Positions 8,739 to 15,590 of a DNA stretch of 53,930 nt are shown here, piece by piece. The translations under genes were made by a program, and so were the position numbers. How positions within the stretch are numbered: the stretch's first letter is position 1; the number at the start of each line of letters is the position of its first letter. The notes under the pieces were generated by a model. The model was given only the letters and a program-made list of their open reading frames with translations. It had not been told where the DNA came from and ran no database searches. The stretch comes from Domibacillus mangrovi (GTDB lineage: Bacteria; Bacillota; Bacilli; Bacillales; Domibacillaceae): the NCBI RefSeq assembly GCF_001906925.1, contig NZ_MRWQ01000015.1, forward strand, positions 1-53,930. The letters run 5' to 3'.

Positions 8739-8816
8739 ATGTTTACCATTATTGGATGTTTCGTATTGCTCGTTGTATTTGCCGTATCTATGATGAACCG
8801 GTCAAAAAGGGAGTAA
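8739..8816 (+). CDS. 25-residue single-pass membrane peptide
   Basis: MFTIIGCFVLLVVFAVSMMN followed by RSKRE: one hydrophobic helix of about 18 residues and a positively charged C-terminus. A purine-rich sequence (GAAGGCGG) precedes the ATG by 5 bases. First of three tiny frames with the same plan in 430 bp. No family recognised; small size limits confidence. Confidence 0.45.
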   Translation: MFTIIGCFVLLVVFAVSMMNRSKRE

Positions 8817-8876
8817 GTACGGCATAGGGATATCTCTTTTTCGTCCAGTATAATTCATTCGAAGGGGAATTTGGTC

Positions 8877-8960
8877 ATGATTAAATTCATTGTACTCGGT
8901 CTATGCGTTTTAGTTGTTTTCTTTGTCGTCATCGGCACAGCTTTATATTTCACCCTTTAA
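8877..8960 (+). CDS. 27-residue single-pass membrane peptide
   Basis: MIKFIVLGLCVLVVFFVVIG then TALYFTL, almost wholly hydrophobic apart from Lys3. GAAGGGGAA precedes the ATG by 7 bases, a better site than that of the first tiny gene. It resembles regulatory or sporulation-linked microproteins in general form only. Confidence 0.5.
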   Translation: MIKFIVLGLCVLVVFFVVIGTALYFTL

Positions 8961-9056
8961 TGAAATCGTAATGTGATTTAATCCATCTGTTATACGCATG
9001 TAATCGCGAGCGGGTATACTAGCCTCAAGAGAAATGCGAAAGGGGCATATGCGAAA

Positions 9057-9170
9057 TTGGAGTTCTTTCTCATCATGTTTATCACATTCATTCTTGCGAT
9101 AGCGATAGCCAGCGGCGGACTTCACCTATTGTTTAAACAAATCAATCATTACTTTAATCAACAGAGATAA
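9057..9170 (+). CDS. 31- to 37-residue single-pass membrane peptide
   Basis: From TTG at 9057 (AAAGGGG 11 bases upstream) or from ATG at 9075 the frame encodes a hydrophobic helix (MFITFILAIAIASGGLHLLF) and a polar tail KQINHYFNQQR. It ends right at the terminator at 9171. The start is unresolved because neither site is ideally spaced. Confidence 0.4.
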   Translation: MEFFLIMFITFILAIAIASGGLHLLFKQINHYFNQQR

Positions 9171-9209
9171 ACAAAACCCGCCAGGACATAATGATCCGGC
9201 GGGTTTTGT
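9171..9209. terminator. Bidirectional intrinsic terminator
   Basis: A perfect 12-bp stem, ACAAAACCCGCC (9171-9182) with GGCGGGTTTTGT (9198-9209). It serves the small plus-strand genes and the convergent minus-strand gene at 9209-9451. Confidence 0.9.
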
Positions 9210-9451
9210 TATGCAAGAAAAGCGACATAAAACATCAAGAAGAAAGCGAGTGCGAAAATAAGGACAAAAGCGATGCGCTGTTGTTTTTTTGCTTTTTTCA
9301 TAAATACATCTTCAAATGTCATAAAAATAGCGATGACAGCGATTAAAAGCGCAAACCGGCTCCAGCCGTCAGGGTAGGCCATAATGCCGTAAACAAGCGC
9401 AAAAATAATCAGTACAATCCGGTAGATAAGCCGGAATTTCGATGAAGTCAA
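9209..9451 (-). CDS. Small three-helix membrane protein, unknown
   Basis: 80 residues with three hydrophobic segments (about residues 10-25, 32-48 and 61-79) and a basic loop MKKAKKQQR between the second and third. The start is TTG at 9451, about 8 bases after AAAGGACGTG on the minus strand. No known domain recognised. Convergent with the tiny membrane genes and sharing their terminator. Confidence 0.55.
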   Translation of the reverse strand: MTSSKFRLIYRIVLIIFALVYGIMAYPDGWSRFALLIAVIAIFMTFEDVFMKKAKKQQRIAFVLIFALAFFLMFYVAFLA

Positions 9452-9490
9452 ACGATCACGTCCTTTTCGTTTTCGTTAATGGTAATCAAT

Positions 9491-9604
9491 TTATTCAGTG
9501 AGGATAGCGGAACGCAGACTAAGATCGTCACGTCCTGTGACAACGTCTGCATGATTCACATCCTGTGAACCTAACCTCCCCACTGAATGAAGTTTCACTT
9601 TATC
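9491..9604 (+). repeat. Copy 1 of a structured intergenic repeat (three-way junction)
   Basis: 114 nt, nearly identical to 31392-31503. The outer stem pairs ATTCAGTG with CACTGAAT. Inside are an arm GCAGAC/GTCTGC that encloses the hairpin GTCAC-GTCCT-GTGAC, and a second hairpin TTCAC-ATCCT-GTGAA. This copy has lost two pairs that are intact in the other copy: A for G in the outer stem, and A for G closing the GCAGAC arm. The common 3' extension GAAGTTTCACTTTATC lies outside the outer stem. Confidence 0.85.
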
Positions 9605-9841
9605 AATGATGATCATTATAGCATTATTTAAGAGGAAATTGACCGGATTGAAACGATTGCTAGTGAACGATTCGTACTTGGGAAACCACTTTCCTTAAAA
9701 ATTCAAATGTGCGACACAGGTAACATGCTGCGCGGCGTCTGCACATACTTTCAGTTACTGTCTGTTTTCCGGTAGTGATGGAATAAATATTCAACGTCTG
9801 GACATCATGCTAAAGAATCCAAATGAGACGGAGGATAAGGC
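9605..9841. other. Intergenic stretch before sodC with no recognised feature
   Basis: Between the structured repeat and sodC I see no open frame with a ribosome-binding site and no clear terminator. A weak Fur-like sequence near 9608-9622 was not accepted. The sodC promoter must lie here but no convincing -35/-10 pair was found. Confidence 0.4.
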
Positions 9842-10375
9842 ATGAAAAAAGGATGGTTGATCTTTACTGGTTTTTTGTCTATTGTCATGATAAGTGGCTG
9901 TCAAACGCTGCCGGTCGGGAGTATGTCGAAGCCATCGGTGAGCGCTCAAGTGATGAATTCAGCTGGTGAAATCATTGGCGAAGCCGTTTTTACTGAAACA
10001 AAAAAAGGAGTGAAGATTCATGTGACGGCCGAAAAGTTGGAACCGGGAACGAAAGCCATTCACATACATGAAACCGGTAAGTGTGATCCGCCTGATTTTA
10101 AATCAGCCGGCGGCCACTTTAATCCAACAGGCAAAGAACATGGTTTTCATAACCCGAAAGGCTTTCACGCAGGTGATTTGCCGAATATAAAGGTGCCACA
10201 GTCGGGGAAAGTGGACGTGACGACCGTGGCACCGGGCGTTAAGCTTAGGACAGATTCATTGCTTGATGCAGATGGCAGTGCGCTCATTATTCATGAAAAA
10301 GCCGATGACTACAAAACAGATCCAGCCGGAAACGCCGGGAATCGAATTGCCTGCGCATCCATTCAAGAAGCTTGA
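9842..10375 (+). CDS. sodC: Cu/Zn superoxide dismutase lipoprotein
   Basis: 177 residues with a signal sequence and the lipobox ISGC (Cys20), so probably anchored outside the membrane. Metal ligands are all present: His74 and His76 (HIHE), His92 (GGHFNP), His100, His109, Asp112 (HAGDLPN) and His151 (IIHEKADDY). Cys81 and Cys171 can form the structural disulfide and Arg168 matches the catalytic arginine. As I recall it, the Bacillus subtilis relative YojM has lost two copper ligands; this protein has not, so it should be catalytic. It converts extracellular superoxide to peroxide. The ATG follows GGAGG at good spacing. Monocistronic. Confidence 0.9.
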   Translation: MKKGWLIFTGFLSIVMISGCQTLPVGSMSKPSVSAQVMNSAGEIIGEAVFTETKKGVKIHVTAEKLEPGTKAIHIHETGKCDPPDFKSAGGHFNPTGKEHGFHNPKGFHAGDLPNIKVPQSGKVDVTTVAPGVKLRTDSLLDADGSALIIHEKADDYKTDPAGNAGNRIACASIQEA

Positions 10376-10403
10376 AGAGGTTTTCTCTCTTCAAGCTTTT
10401 TTT
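10369..10403 (+). terminator. Intrinsic terminator overlapping the sodC stop
   Basis: AGCTTGAAGAG (10369-10379) pairs perfectly with CTCTTCAAGCT (10387-10397), followed by a T run to 10403. The T run also forms the first half-site of the next promoter element. Confidence 0.85.
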
Positions 10404-10432
10404 ACTCTAATTTCACCTGCATGTAGTATAAA
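10400..10432 (+). promoter_or_regulatory. Promoter A of the envelope-stress regulon (two-component genes)
   Basis: TTTTAC (10400-10405), five bases, TTTCAC (10411-10416), ten bases, then TATAAA (10427-10432). The same geometry occurs before the HtrA-type gene (12657) and the DUF2680-type gene (13944). No good -35 is present, which fits an activator bound to 11-bp-spaced repeats. Autoregulation of the response regulator is inferred. Confidence 0.6.
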
Positions 10433-10459
10433 ATAAGGAATGAAAGGAAGTGAACCGGA

Positions 10460-11134
10460 ATGAATATTTTGCTTGCGGAAGATGATGTGCAGCTTGGTGA
10501 ATTAATCTGTTTTATGTTGAAAAAGAAAGGCGGATATAAAGTGGATTGGGTAAAGGGAGGGGAAGATGCGTATGATTATGCGCAAGCGGCGTATTATGAT
10601 GTGCTTATTTTGGACTGGATGATGCCGAATGGCAACGGGGTTGATGTGTGCCGCGATTTGCGCCGTGACGGGTATCCAGGTGCGATTTTAATGTTGACAG
10701 CAAAAGATGCGGTAGAAGACCGGATTACAGGACTTGATTCGGGAGCAGACGATTATCTTGTCAAGCCGTTTGAAATTGATGAATTACTTGCTCGAATCAG
10801 GGCATTGACGCGCCGAAATTATGCACCGATCATTGAAGAAACGGTATCTATTCAAGGGATTGAGCTAAACCGGAACAGCCAGATGATCCATAAAAGTGAG
10901 GAGTTTATTCAGTTAAGTCCACGCGAATTTCAGCTCCTTGATTTGCTCGTGCAAAATAAAGGGCACGTGTTAACACGGGATGTAATGTTAGACCGTATTT
11001 GGGGATATGATACGGATGTGACGATGAAAACGATTGATGCGACCGTGAAGCTTTTACGTAAAAAACTGGACGTGTTTGGATCGCAAGACATTATTCAAAG
11101 CATAAGAGGAGTCGGTTATAAAGTTGAAGAATAA
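10460..11134 (+). CDS. OmpR-family response regulator, CssR/CiaR-like
   Basis: 224 residues. The receiver domain (1-115) has the acidic pair EDD at 7-9, the phospho-acceptor Asp52 (LILDWMMPNGNG), Thr in MLTAKDA and Lys in LVKPF. The C-terminal winged helix (about 125-222) has LSPREFQLLDLLVQNKG and IRGVGYKVEE. The gene overlaps the kinase gene by 11 bases. Genes for an HtrA-type protease and a small secreted protein follow under promoters with the same repeat pattern, so a role in secretion or envelope stress like CssRS is likely. TTTTCAC-type octamers are the known CssR-linked repeats in Bacillus subtilis. Confidence 0.85.
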   Translation: MNILLAEDDVQLGELICFMLKKKGGYKVDWVKGGEDAYDYAQAAYYDVLILDWMMPNGNGVDVCRDLRRDGYPGAILMLTAKDAVEDRITGLDSGADDYLVKPFEIDELLARIRALTRRNYAPIIEETVSIQGIELNRNSQMIHKSEEFIQLSPREFQLLDLLVQNKGHVLTRDVMLDRIWGYDTDVTMKTIDATVKLLRKKLDVFGSQDIIQSIRGVGYKVEE

Positions 11135-12521
11135 GTTCTTTAAACGCGGCGATCCAGATTTATTTAAAGGCACGCAAACAAGGTTAACCATGCAGTATAG
11201 CGGCTTGCTTCTCCTGTTTCTCCTGTTATTTGTCGTTGTCGTTTATACACTTCTTTACGTGGTGATTTTGCGTGATCAGCATCGTGAATTAGAAAGTTTG
11301 ACCCGTCAGGAAACACGAATTATTAGCGAATATTTAGCTGAAAGTACCCGTAATGAATTATGGGGACTTAGCAGCCAGGAGCTCGTACTCGCCGGTGTGG
11401 ATCAGTTTTTTTACTATGTAGTTGATTCAAAAGGCCATTTTGTCATGGGCAGTGAAACGATGCCGCACATGAGGAAGGAACTTCTAGCCCTTGTCGAAGG
11501 ATGGGTGCCAAAGAGAAATCAAATTCGTGAAGAAACGCTGAATGTAACGTTTGAGGAACGCAGGTTTGACAGTGAACAGATTGATCACCGGCCTGCTTCC
11601 GTTCATGTACGGCTCATGATTGACGGCAGTCCGATTTTTTATAAAAACCAGTTTATTGGCATGGTTTATATTGGAAAAGACGTGTCGTTTGCGTATAAGC
11701 TGTTTGACCGGCTGTTGATCTTGCTTCTCGGTCTAGCCGTTTTGTTTGCGGGTGTGGCAATTTTGATAAGCTACATGATGTCGAAAAAAGCGATGGAGCC
11801 AATTTCAGCGGCTTTTAATCGGCAGAAAGAGTTTGTTGGTGATGCATCCCATGAATTGCGTACGCCGCTTAGCGTCATGTTGTCATCGATTGATGCGATG
11901 GAGATGACCGACGGTGCCATAGAAGATCCATTTGCGGGGAAACTATTAAAAAACATGAAGTTGGAAGTGAAACGGATGACTGGTCTTGTGAGCGATTTGC
12001 TCGTACTGGCAAGGGCGGATTCTGGTACGGTTAACCGGTCGTATGAATCGATTGATTTATATGTTGAGGCGAGAAATGTGATTGAATCATTGATGCCTCA
12101 TGCCGAAGCCAATCACATTGCGCTTCATTTTCATGCACAGGATGACATGAATGTGACCGGAGACAGAGAGCGAATCAAGCAGCTTTTATATATATTACTA
12201 GATAATGCGGTGAAGTATTCGCCAGACGGCGGCCATGTGGCGTTGACGTTGTCAAAAGAAGAGCGTGAGTGGAGAATATCCGTAAAAGATGAAGGCATCG
12301 GCATTCATCCTGACGAGCAGGCCCGTATCTTTGACCGTTTTTACCGATCCGATAAATCAAGAACACGAGCACTTGGCGGACACGGGCTCGGTTTATCAAT
12401 TGCGAAGTGGATTGTTGATATTCATAAGGGGACGATCAGCGTCGAAAGTGAACTGAATAAAGGAAGTATCTTTACGGTGAATATTCCACTAGATCAAGCA
12501 GTCTCAAAAGCGAGAAAGTAA
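11124..12521 (+). CDS. Sensor histidine kinase, CssS/CiaH-like
   Basis: 465 residues from a TTG start at 11124. Membrane helix 1 lies at about 24-48, an extracytoplasmic sensor region at about 49-190, and helix 2 at about 192-214. The H-box ASHELRTPLS holds phospho-accepting His243. The N-box LLDNAVKYSPDGG, G1 DEGIGIHP, F-box RIFDRFYRSD and G2 GGHGLGLSIAKW are all present. The linker between helix 2 and the H-box is too short for a full HAMP domain. The frame overlaps the response regulator by 11 bases, implying translational coupling. Signal unknown; the gene neighbourhood points to misfolded secreted proteins. Confidence 0.85.
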   Translation: MKNKFFKRGDPDLFKGTQTRLTMQYSGLLLLFLLLFVVVVYTLLYVVILRDQHRELESLTRQETRIISEYLAESTRNELWGLSSQELVLAGVDQFFYYVVDSKGHFVMGSETMPHMRKELLALVEGWVPKRNQIREETLNVTFEERRFDSEQIDHRPASVHVRLMIDGSPIFYKNQFIGMVYIGKDVSFAYKLFDRLLILLLGLAVLFAGVAILISYMMSKKAMEPISAAFNRQKEFVGDASHELRTPLSVMLSSIDAMEMTDGAIEDPFAGKLLKNMKLEVKRMTGLVSDLLVLARADSGTVNRSYESIDLYVEARNVIESLMPHAEANHIALHFHAQDDMNVTGDRERIKQLLYILLDNAVKYSPDGGHVALTLSKEEREWRISVKDEGIGIHPDEQARIFDRFYRSDKSRTRALGGHGLGLSIAKWIVDIHKGTISVESELNKGSIFTVNIPLDQAVSKARK

Positions 12522-12543
12522 TCAGCTTTTGAGACCGCTTTTT
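12497..12543 (+). terminator. Terminator overlapping the kinase 3' end
   Basis: AGCAGTCTCAAAAGC (12497-12511) pairs with GCTTTTGAGACCGCT (12525-12539), one mismatch, followed by TTTTTG. Its core TCTCAAAA/TTTTGAGA is shared with the terminator at 24218, and both lead into the same repeat array. Confidence 0.8.
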
Positions 12544-12546
12544 GTT

Positions 12547-12628
12547 ATGGCGGGATTTTCGAAACTCATAGCGGGAAAGTCCTGAAATTAGGGGGTTTTC
12601 CGCTGTTGTAGCATAAAATCCTGCCGTA
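12547..12628 (+). repeat. Degenerate 21-nt-period GGCGGGATTT array, copy 1
   Basis: Units start at 12549 (GGCGGGATTT), 12570 (AGCGGGAAAG) and 12591 (GGGGGTTTTC), each exactly 21 nt apart. An inverted unit AAAATCCTGCCG closes the array at 12616-12627 and can pair with the first unit. The same plan occurs at 24280-24422. Confidence 0.65.
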
Positions 12629-12656
12629 AACAGAAATGTTTAAAGTCATGTTCTCG

Positions 12657-12689
12657 TTTCACTGTGTTTTCACTTTTCTTTTTTACAAT
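12657..12689 (+). promoter_or_regulatory. Promoter B of the envelope-stress regulon (HtrA-type gene)
   Basis: TTTCAC (12657-12662), five bases, TTTCAC (12668-12673), ten bases, then TACAAT (12684-12689). The spacing is identical to that of promoters A and C. There is no recognisable -35 box at the expected place. Confidence 0.7.
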
Positions 12690-12730
12690 GATGTTAGATC
12701 AAATGAGATGAATAAAAGGAGCGGGTGAAG

Positions 12731-13942
12731 ATGGAAACGGAAGAACGATATACAGCAAGGGAGAAAAAAGAAAGAGGATTTATAAAAATGGCTGCGGCTT
12801 CGCTGACAGGTGTTTTAGCGGGCGGGACGATGATGTTTTATTTATCGCCAGTCCTAATGAATACAACAACGAATCCAGCAGAAAAGGATTCAGCAAGCAG
12901 CGTTATTGTACAGCCAACATCAACAGCGTCATCCTCTACGAATCTCGTTAGCGCCATTGATGCAATTGATGAAGCTGTCGTCGGAGTGATCAATTTGCAG
13001 GCGCAGGAACAGATAAATATGTTCGGAGGGCCTGCTGTGGAAACATCGAATGGAGAAGCAGAAGAAACGGAAAGAGGTACAGGTTCCGGAGTGATTTTTA
13101 AAAAAGGAGAAAAGACGAGCTACATCGTCACGAATAATCATGTCATTGAAGGAGCCGATACGGTAGAAGTGGCGCTTACAGGCGGTGAGCGTGTAGACGC
13201 TAAAGTCATTGGAGCAGACCCATTAACCGATTTAGCTGTTCTTGAGATTTCAAGCTCGTACGTAACGGAAGTGGCCGATTTTGGGGATTCAAGTGCGTTG
13301 AAACTGGGCGAACAAGTCGCAGCGATCGGCAATCCGCTCGGTCTTGATTTATCAAGCACGGTCACAGAAGGCATTGTGAGCGGGATCAATCGGATGGTGC
13401 CGGTGACGACATCCGCTGGTGAATGGGAACTAAATGTCATTCAAACGGATGCTGCGATCAATCCGGGGAACAGCGGTGGAGCACTAATAAATAGCGCGGG
13501 CCAGGTGATTGGCATTAACAGCTTGAAAATTGCTGAATCGGGTGTAGAAGGACTGGGATTTGCGATTCCAACTGAAGATGCGATTCCAGTCATTAAAGAA
13601 CTAATGGACAAAGGCGAAGTACAGCGTGCGTATCTTGGTGTTGGTCTTGAAGATGTGAATGCTTTACGGAGAAACGTGTTACAGCAGCAGTTAAACCTGC
13701 CTGCAACTGTGACGGAAGGAACCGTGATTACGCAAGTAGAAACAGGATCAGCGGCTGATTCAGCTGGGTTTGAATTGGGCGATGTGATCGTATCAGTGAA
13801 TGGTACGGCTGTGAGCGGGACGGCTGAATTTCGCAAATATTTATATAATGAAGCGTCGATTGGCGATAAAGTGACGATTGAGATTTACCGTAACGGCGTA
13901 TCTCAAAAGATTCACTTAACATTACGTGCACAAATAAAGTGA
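12731..13942 (+). CDS. HtrA/DegP-type membrane-anchored serine protease
   Basis: 403 residues. A cytoplasmic N-terminus of about 20 residues, one membrane anchor (FIKMAAASLTGVLAGGTMMF) and a Ser/Thr-rich linker are followed by a trypsin-like domain with His137 (TNNHVIE), Asp167 (PLTDLAVLE) and Ser248 (NPGNSGGALIN), then one PDZ domain (about 300-400). This is the standard layout of Bacillus HtrA, HtrB and YyxA, which degrade misfolded secreted proteins. The ATG at 12731 is 9 bases after AAGGAG; a GTG two codons earlier is too close. Placed directly after a two-component system under a shared promoter motif, it is the expected target of that system. Confidence 0.9.
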   Translation: METEERYTAREKKERGFIKMAAASLTGVLAGGTMMFYLSPVLMNTTTNPAEKDSASSVIVQPTSTASSSTNLVSAIDAIDEAVVGVINLQAQEQINMFGGPAVETSNGEAEETERGTGSGVIFKKGEKTSYIVTNNHVIEGADTVEVALTGGERVDAKVIGADPLTDLAVLEISSSYVTEVADFGDSSALKLGEQVAAIGNPLGLDLSSTVTEGIVSGINRMVPVTTSAGEWELNVIQTDAAINPGNSGGALINSAGQVIGINSLKIAESGVEGLGFAIPTEDAIPVIKELMDKGEVQRAYLGVGLEDVNALRRNVLQQQLNLPATVTEGTVITQVETGSAADSAGFELGDVIVSVNGTAVSGTAEFRKYLYNEASIGDKVTIEIYRNGVSQKIHLTLRAQIK

Positions 13943-13943
13943 T

Positions 13944-13976
13944 TTTCACTATAATTTCACCAATTATGGTTAAAGT
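13944..13976 (+). promoter_or_regulatory. Promoter C of the envelope-stress regulon (DUF2680-type gene)
   Basis: TTTCAC (13944-13949), five bases, TTTCAC (13955-13960), ten bases, then TAAAGT (13971-13976) as a weak -10. It begins two bases after the protease stop codon, so the next gene can be transcribed on its own. Confidence 0.6.
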
Positions 13977-14017
13977 AGGTAACGTAACATCCCAATACAC
14001 ATGTAGGAGGAAAACGA

Positions 14018-14638
14018 ATGAAGAAAAACAAGTTGGTCCATTACATTATGACAGGCACCTTGTCACTCGGCGTATTAGGTGCTGCTGGTTTACCGGCACT
14101 GGCCGCAAGTGATACGGCCGCAGGCGATGCGACGCAGGAAAAAGTGGACACAATCATGGATACACTTCGCACAAAACTCGCCGATCTTGGTGTGAACTTG
14201 CCAGAGAAGGGCGCAAAGGGTGATCGATTCGCTCATTTAGATGCTGAAACGAAAGCGAAAGCAGAAGCTATTATGGAAGAGAGAAAAGCAGGTACGATCA
14301 CAGAAGATGAAGCGAAAACAAAGCTGGAAGCACTCGGGATAACACGTCCAGATCATAAAGAGAAAGGCGATCGATTCGCCAATCTAGATGCTGAAACGAA
14401 AGCGAAAGCAAAAGCGATTATGGAAGAACAGCGTGCCGGCACAATTACACATGAAGAAGCAAAGGAGCAACTCGCAGAACTAGGCATTGAACGTCCTAAA
14501 CGTGGGGGCAAAGGCGGCCCTGGCGGTGATATATTGAAAGGTTTAGATGAAAAGACAAAAGAGGAAGCAAAAGCATTAATGGACCAAGCAAAAGAAGACC
14601 TCTCTGCACTCGGTGTTGACAACGTACCCTTTCATTAA
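14018..14638 (+). CDS. Secreted helical repeat protein, DUF2680 (YckD)-like
   Basis: 206 residues with a signal peptide ending LPALAA. The mature part has consecutive units of about 50 residues. Two are nearly identical: KGDRFAHLDAETKAKAEAIM and KGDRFANLDAETKAKAKAIM, each leading to AGTIT, an EEAK-like helix and LxxLGIxRP. A first partial unit and a last Gly-rich, shorter unit flank them. The units are charged, helical and free of Cys. DUF2680 proteins have no assigned function. The ATG is preceded by TAGGAGG. Sharing promoter geometry with the protease suggests a stress-induced extracytoplasmic chaperone-like or sensor-modulating role; this is inference. Confidence 0.75.
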   Translation: MKKNKLVHYIMTGTLSLGVLGAAGLPALAASDTAAGDATQEKVDTIMDTLRTKLADLGVNLPEKGAKGDRFAHLDAETKAKAEAIMEERKAGTITEDEAKTKLEALGITRPDHKEKGDRFANLDAETKAKAKAIMEEQRAGTITHEEAKEQLAELGIERPKRGGKGGPGGDILKGLDEKTKEEAKALMDQAKEDLSALGVDNVPFH

Positions 14639-14646
14639 GAATGAAC

Positions 14647-14675
14647 AAAAAGTCCCGGCTAACGGGGCTTTTTTT
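14647..14675 (+). terminator. Intrinsic terminator after the DUF2680-type gene
   Basis: AAAAAGTCCCG pairs with CGGGGCTTTTT (one T-G wobble) with a loop of about 4 bases and a long T run. Confidence 0.85.
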
Positions 14676-14715
14676 CGTTCCAGTGAAGAGACTTGTTATC
14701 TGTTAAAATCGGGTT

Positions 14716-14880
14716 CATTTGGAAGGAGGACATGGACATGTAAGCAAAACATGTAAAAACTATTTCTTAAAGATAGTTAGACGAACTATACAGAGAATTC
14801 AAGAATTCATACTATGAAGTATACCAGTTAAGTTCGCTGGTTGTTTTAAACTAAATAAAATGAAAGGAAGGGGAAGATTG
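14716..14880 (+). other. Intergenic segment with an orphan ribosome-binding site and start-stop
   Basis: AAGGAGG (14723-14729) is followed by ATG GAC ATG TAA (14732-14743), so a strong site leads to an immediate stop. Short inverted repeats follow: AACTAT/ATAGTT around 14759-14779 and GAATTC-AA-GAATTC near 14795. Possibly the scar of a lost gene, or a leader for the gene at 14883. Confidence 0.35.
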
Positions 14881-14882
14881 TA

Positions 14883-15467
14883 TTGAGTGAAGAGCATTGC
14901 AAGCATGGTGAAGACAAGCATCGCAAGAACTGTGAACGCTGTAAACATGAAAAAAGGGAAAGGGAGGATAAAGACCGGATGAATCAAGACGATTTGAAAG
15001 CATTTCGTTATGATGAGCCACGTAATATGCCTTTGGATCGTCCTTTAAGAACGGTTCTTTTCGAAGAGGAAAATGTACTAGCTAAAATTAAGTTTTGTCC
15101 GAAACATGACCGTAAAGACAAATGTAGTCATGATGTAGTCTGGTTAGCTGCTACAGTGGGATGGAGAGTAGTAGATCCAGCCCCTACAACTGGTCTAGTA
15201 CTAGAATTCAAAATTAGAAAAGGTTCTAGAAATGGAGATGTGATATTTGTTACAAGACAGGGTGTAGGGGAAGATACTAACGAACTAAATGCCCAAACAA
15301 CAACCTTTATCCATGTAGATTCTTTGTTGAAAAACAAATTTACTACTTGTGACGGCGATAACGATAAAACAAGATATTACTTAACTGCAGAAGTGATTGC
15401 AGATGAAGCGGATGATGTAGCTTTAATTGTTGGTCCTGTCGTATTTACAGCGGCTCAAATTGGCTGA
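14883..15467 (+). CDS. Unknown protein with His/Cys-rich charged N-terminus
   Basis: 194 residues from a TTG start about 9 bases after GGAAGGGG. Residues 1-45 are His, Cys and Lys-rich (EEHCKHGEDKHRKNCERCKH) and could bind metal or cross-link. Residues 60-194 look like a beta-rich domain, with Cys at FCPKH, KCSH and TTCDG. There is no signal peptide or membrane segment. Codon use is more AT-rich than in neighbours such as the protease gene, and it sits alone between inverted repeats and a terminator, so recent acquisition is possible. I do not recognise a family; a spore-surface protein is one option. Confidence 0.6.
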   Translation: MSEEHCKHGEDKHRKNCERCKHEKREREDKDRMNQDDLKAFRYDEPRNMPLDRPLRTVLFEEENVLAKIKFCPKHDRKDKCSHDVVWLAATVGWRVVDPAPTTGLVLEFKIRKGSRNGDVIFVTRQGVGEDTNELNAQTTTFIHVDSLLKNKFTTCDGDNDKTRYYLTAEVIADEADDVALIVGPVVFTAAQIG

Positions 15468-15493
15468 CAATCTTTAAATCAAATAGACGAAAC

Positions 15494-15534
15494 AGGCTCA
15501 CTCTCTGTATGTTTAAGGGAGCGAGTCTTTTTTT
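15494..15534 (+). terminator. Intrinsic terminator after the unknown gene at 14883
   Basis: AGGCTCACTCTCT (15494-15506) pairs with AGGGAGCGAGTCT (15516-15528), one A-C mismatch, followed by seven T. Confidence 0.75.
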
Positions 15535-15590
15535 GTTTCATCAAGAAGATAAATGCTGTATTTTAAAGCTCATCCGATATTATCTTTTGA

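Noticed and set aside
9608-9622. Fur box upstream of sodC
   Set aside because: Only about 11 of 14 consensus positions match and it lies over 200 bases before the gene, partly next to a repeat.
13441-13836. 131-codon minus-strand open frame opposite the HtrA-type gene
   Set aside because: A shadow of a conserved coding region; composition follows the complementary codons.
12731-13942. Calling the protease specifically htrA, htrB or yyxA
   Set aside because: The three Bacillus paralogues share this layout and cannot be told apart without alignment.
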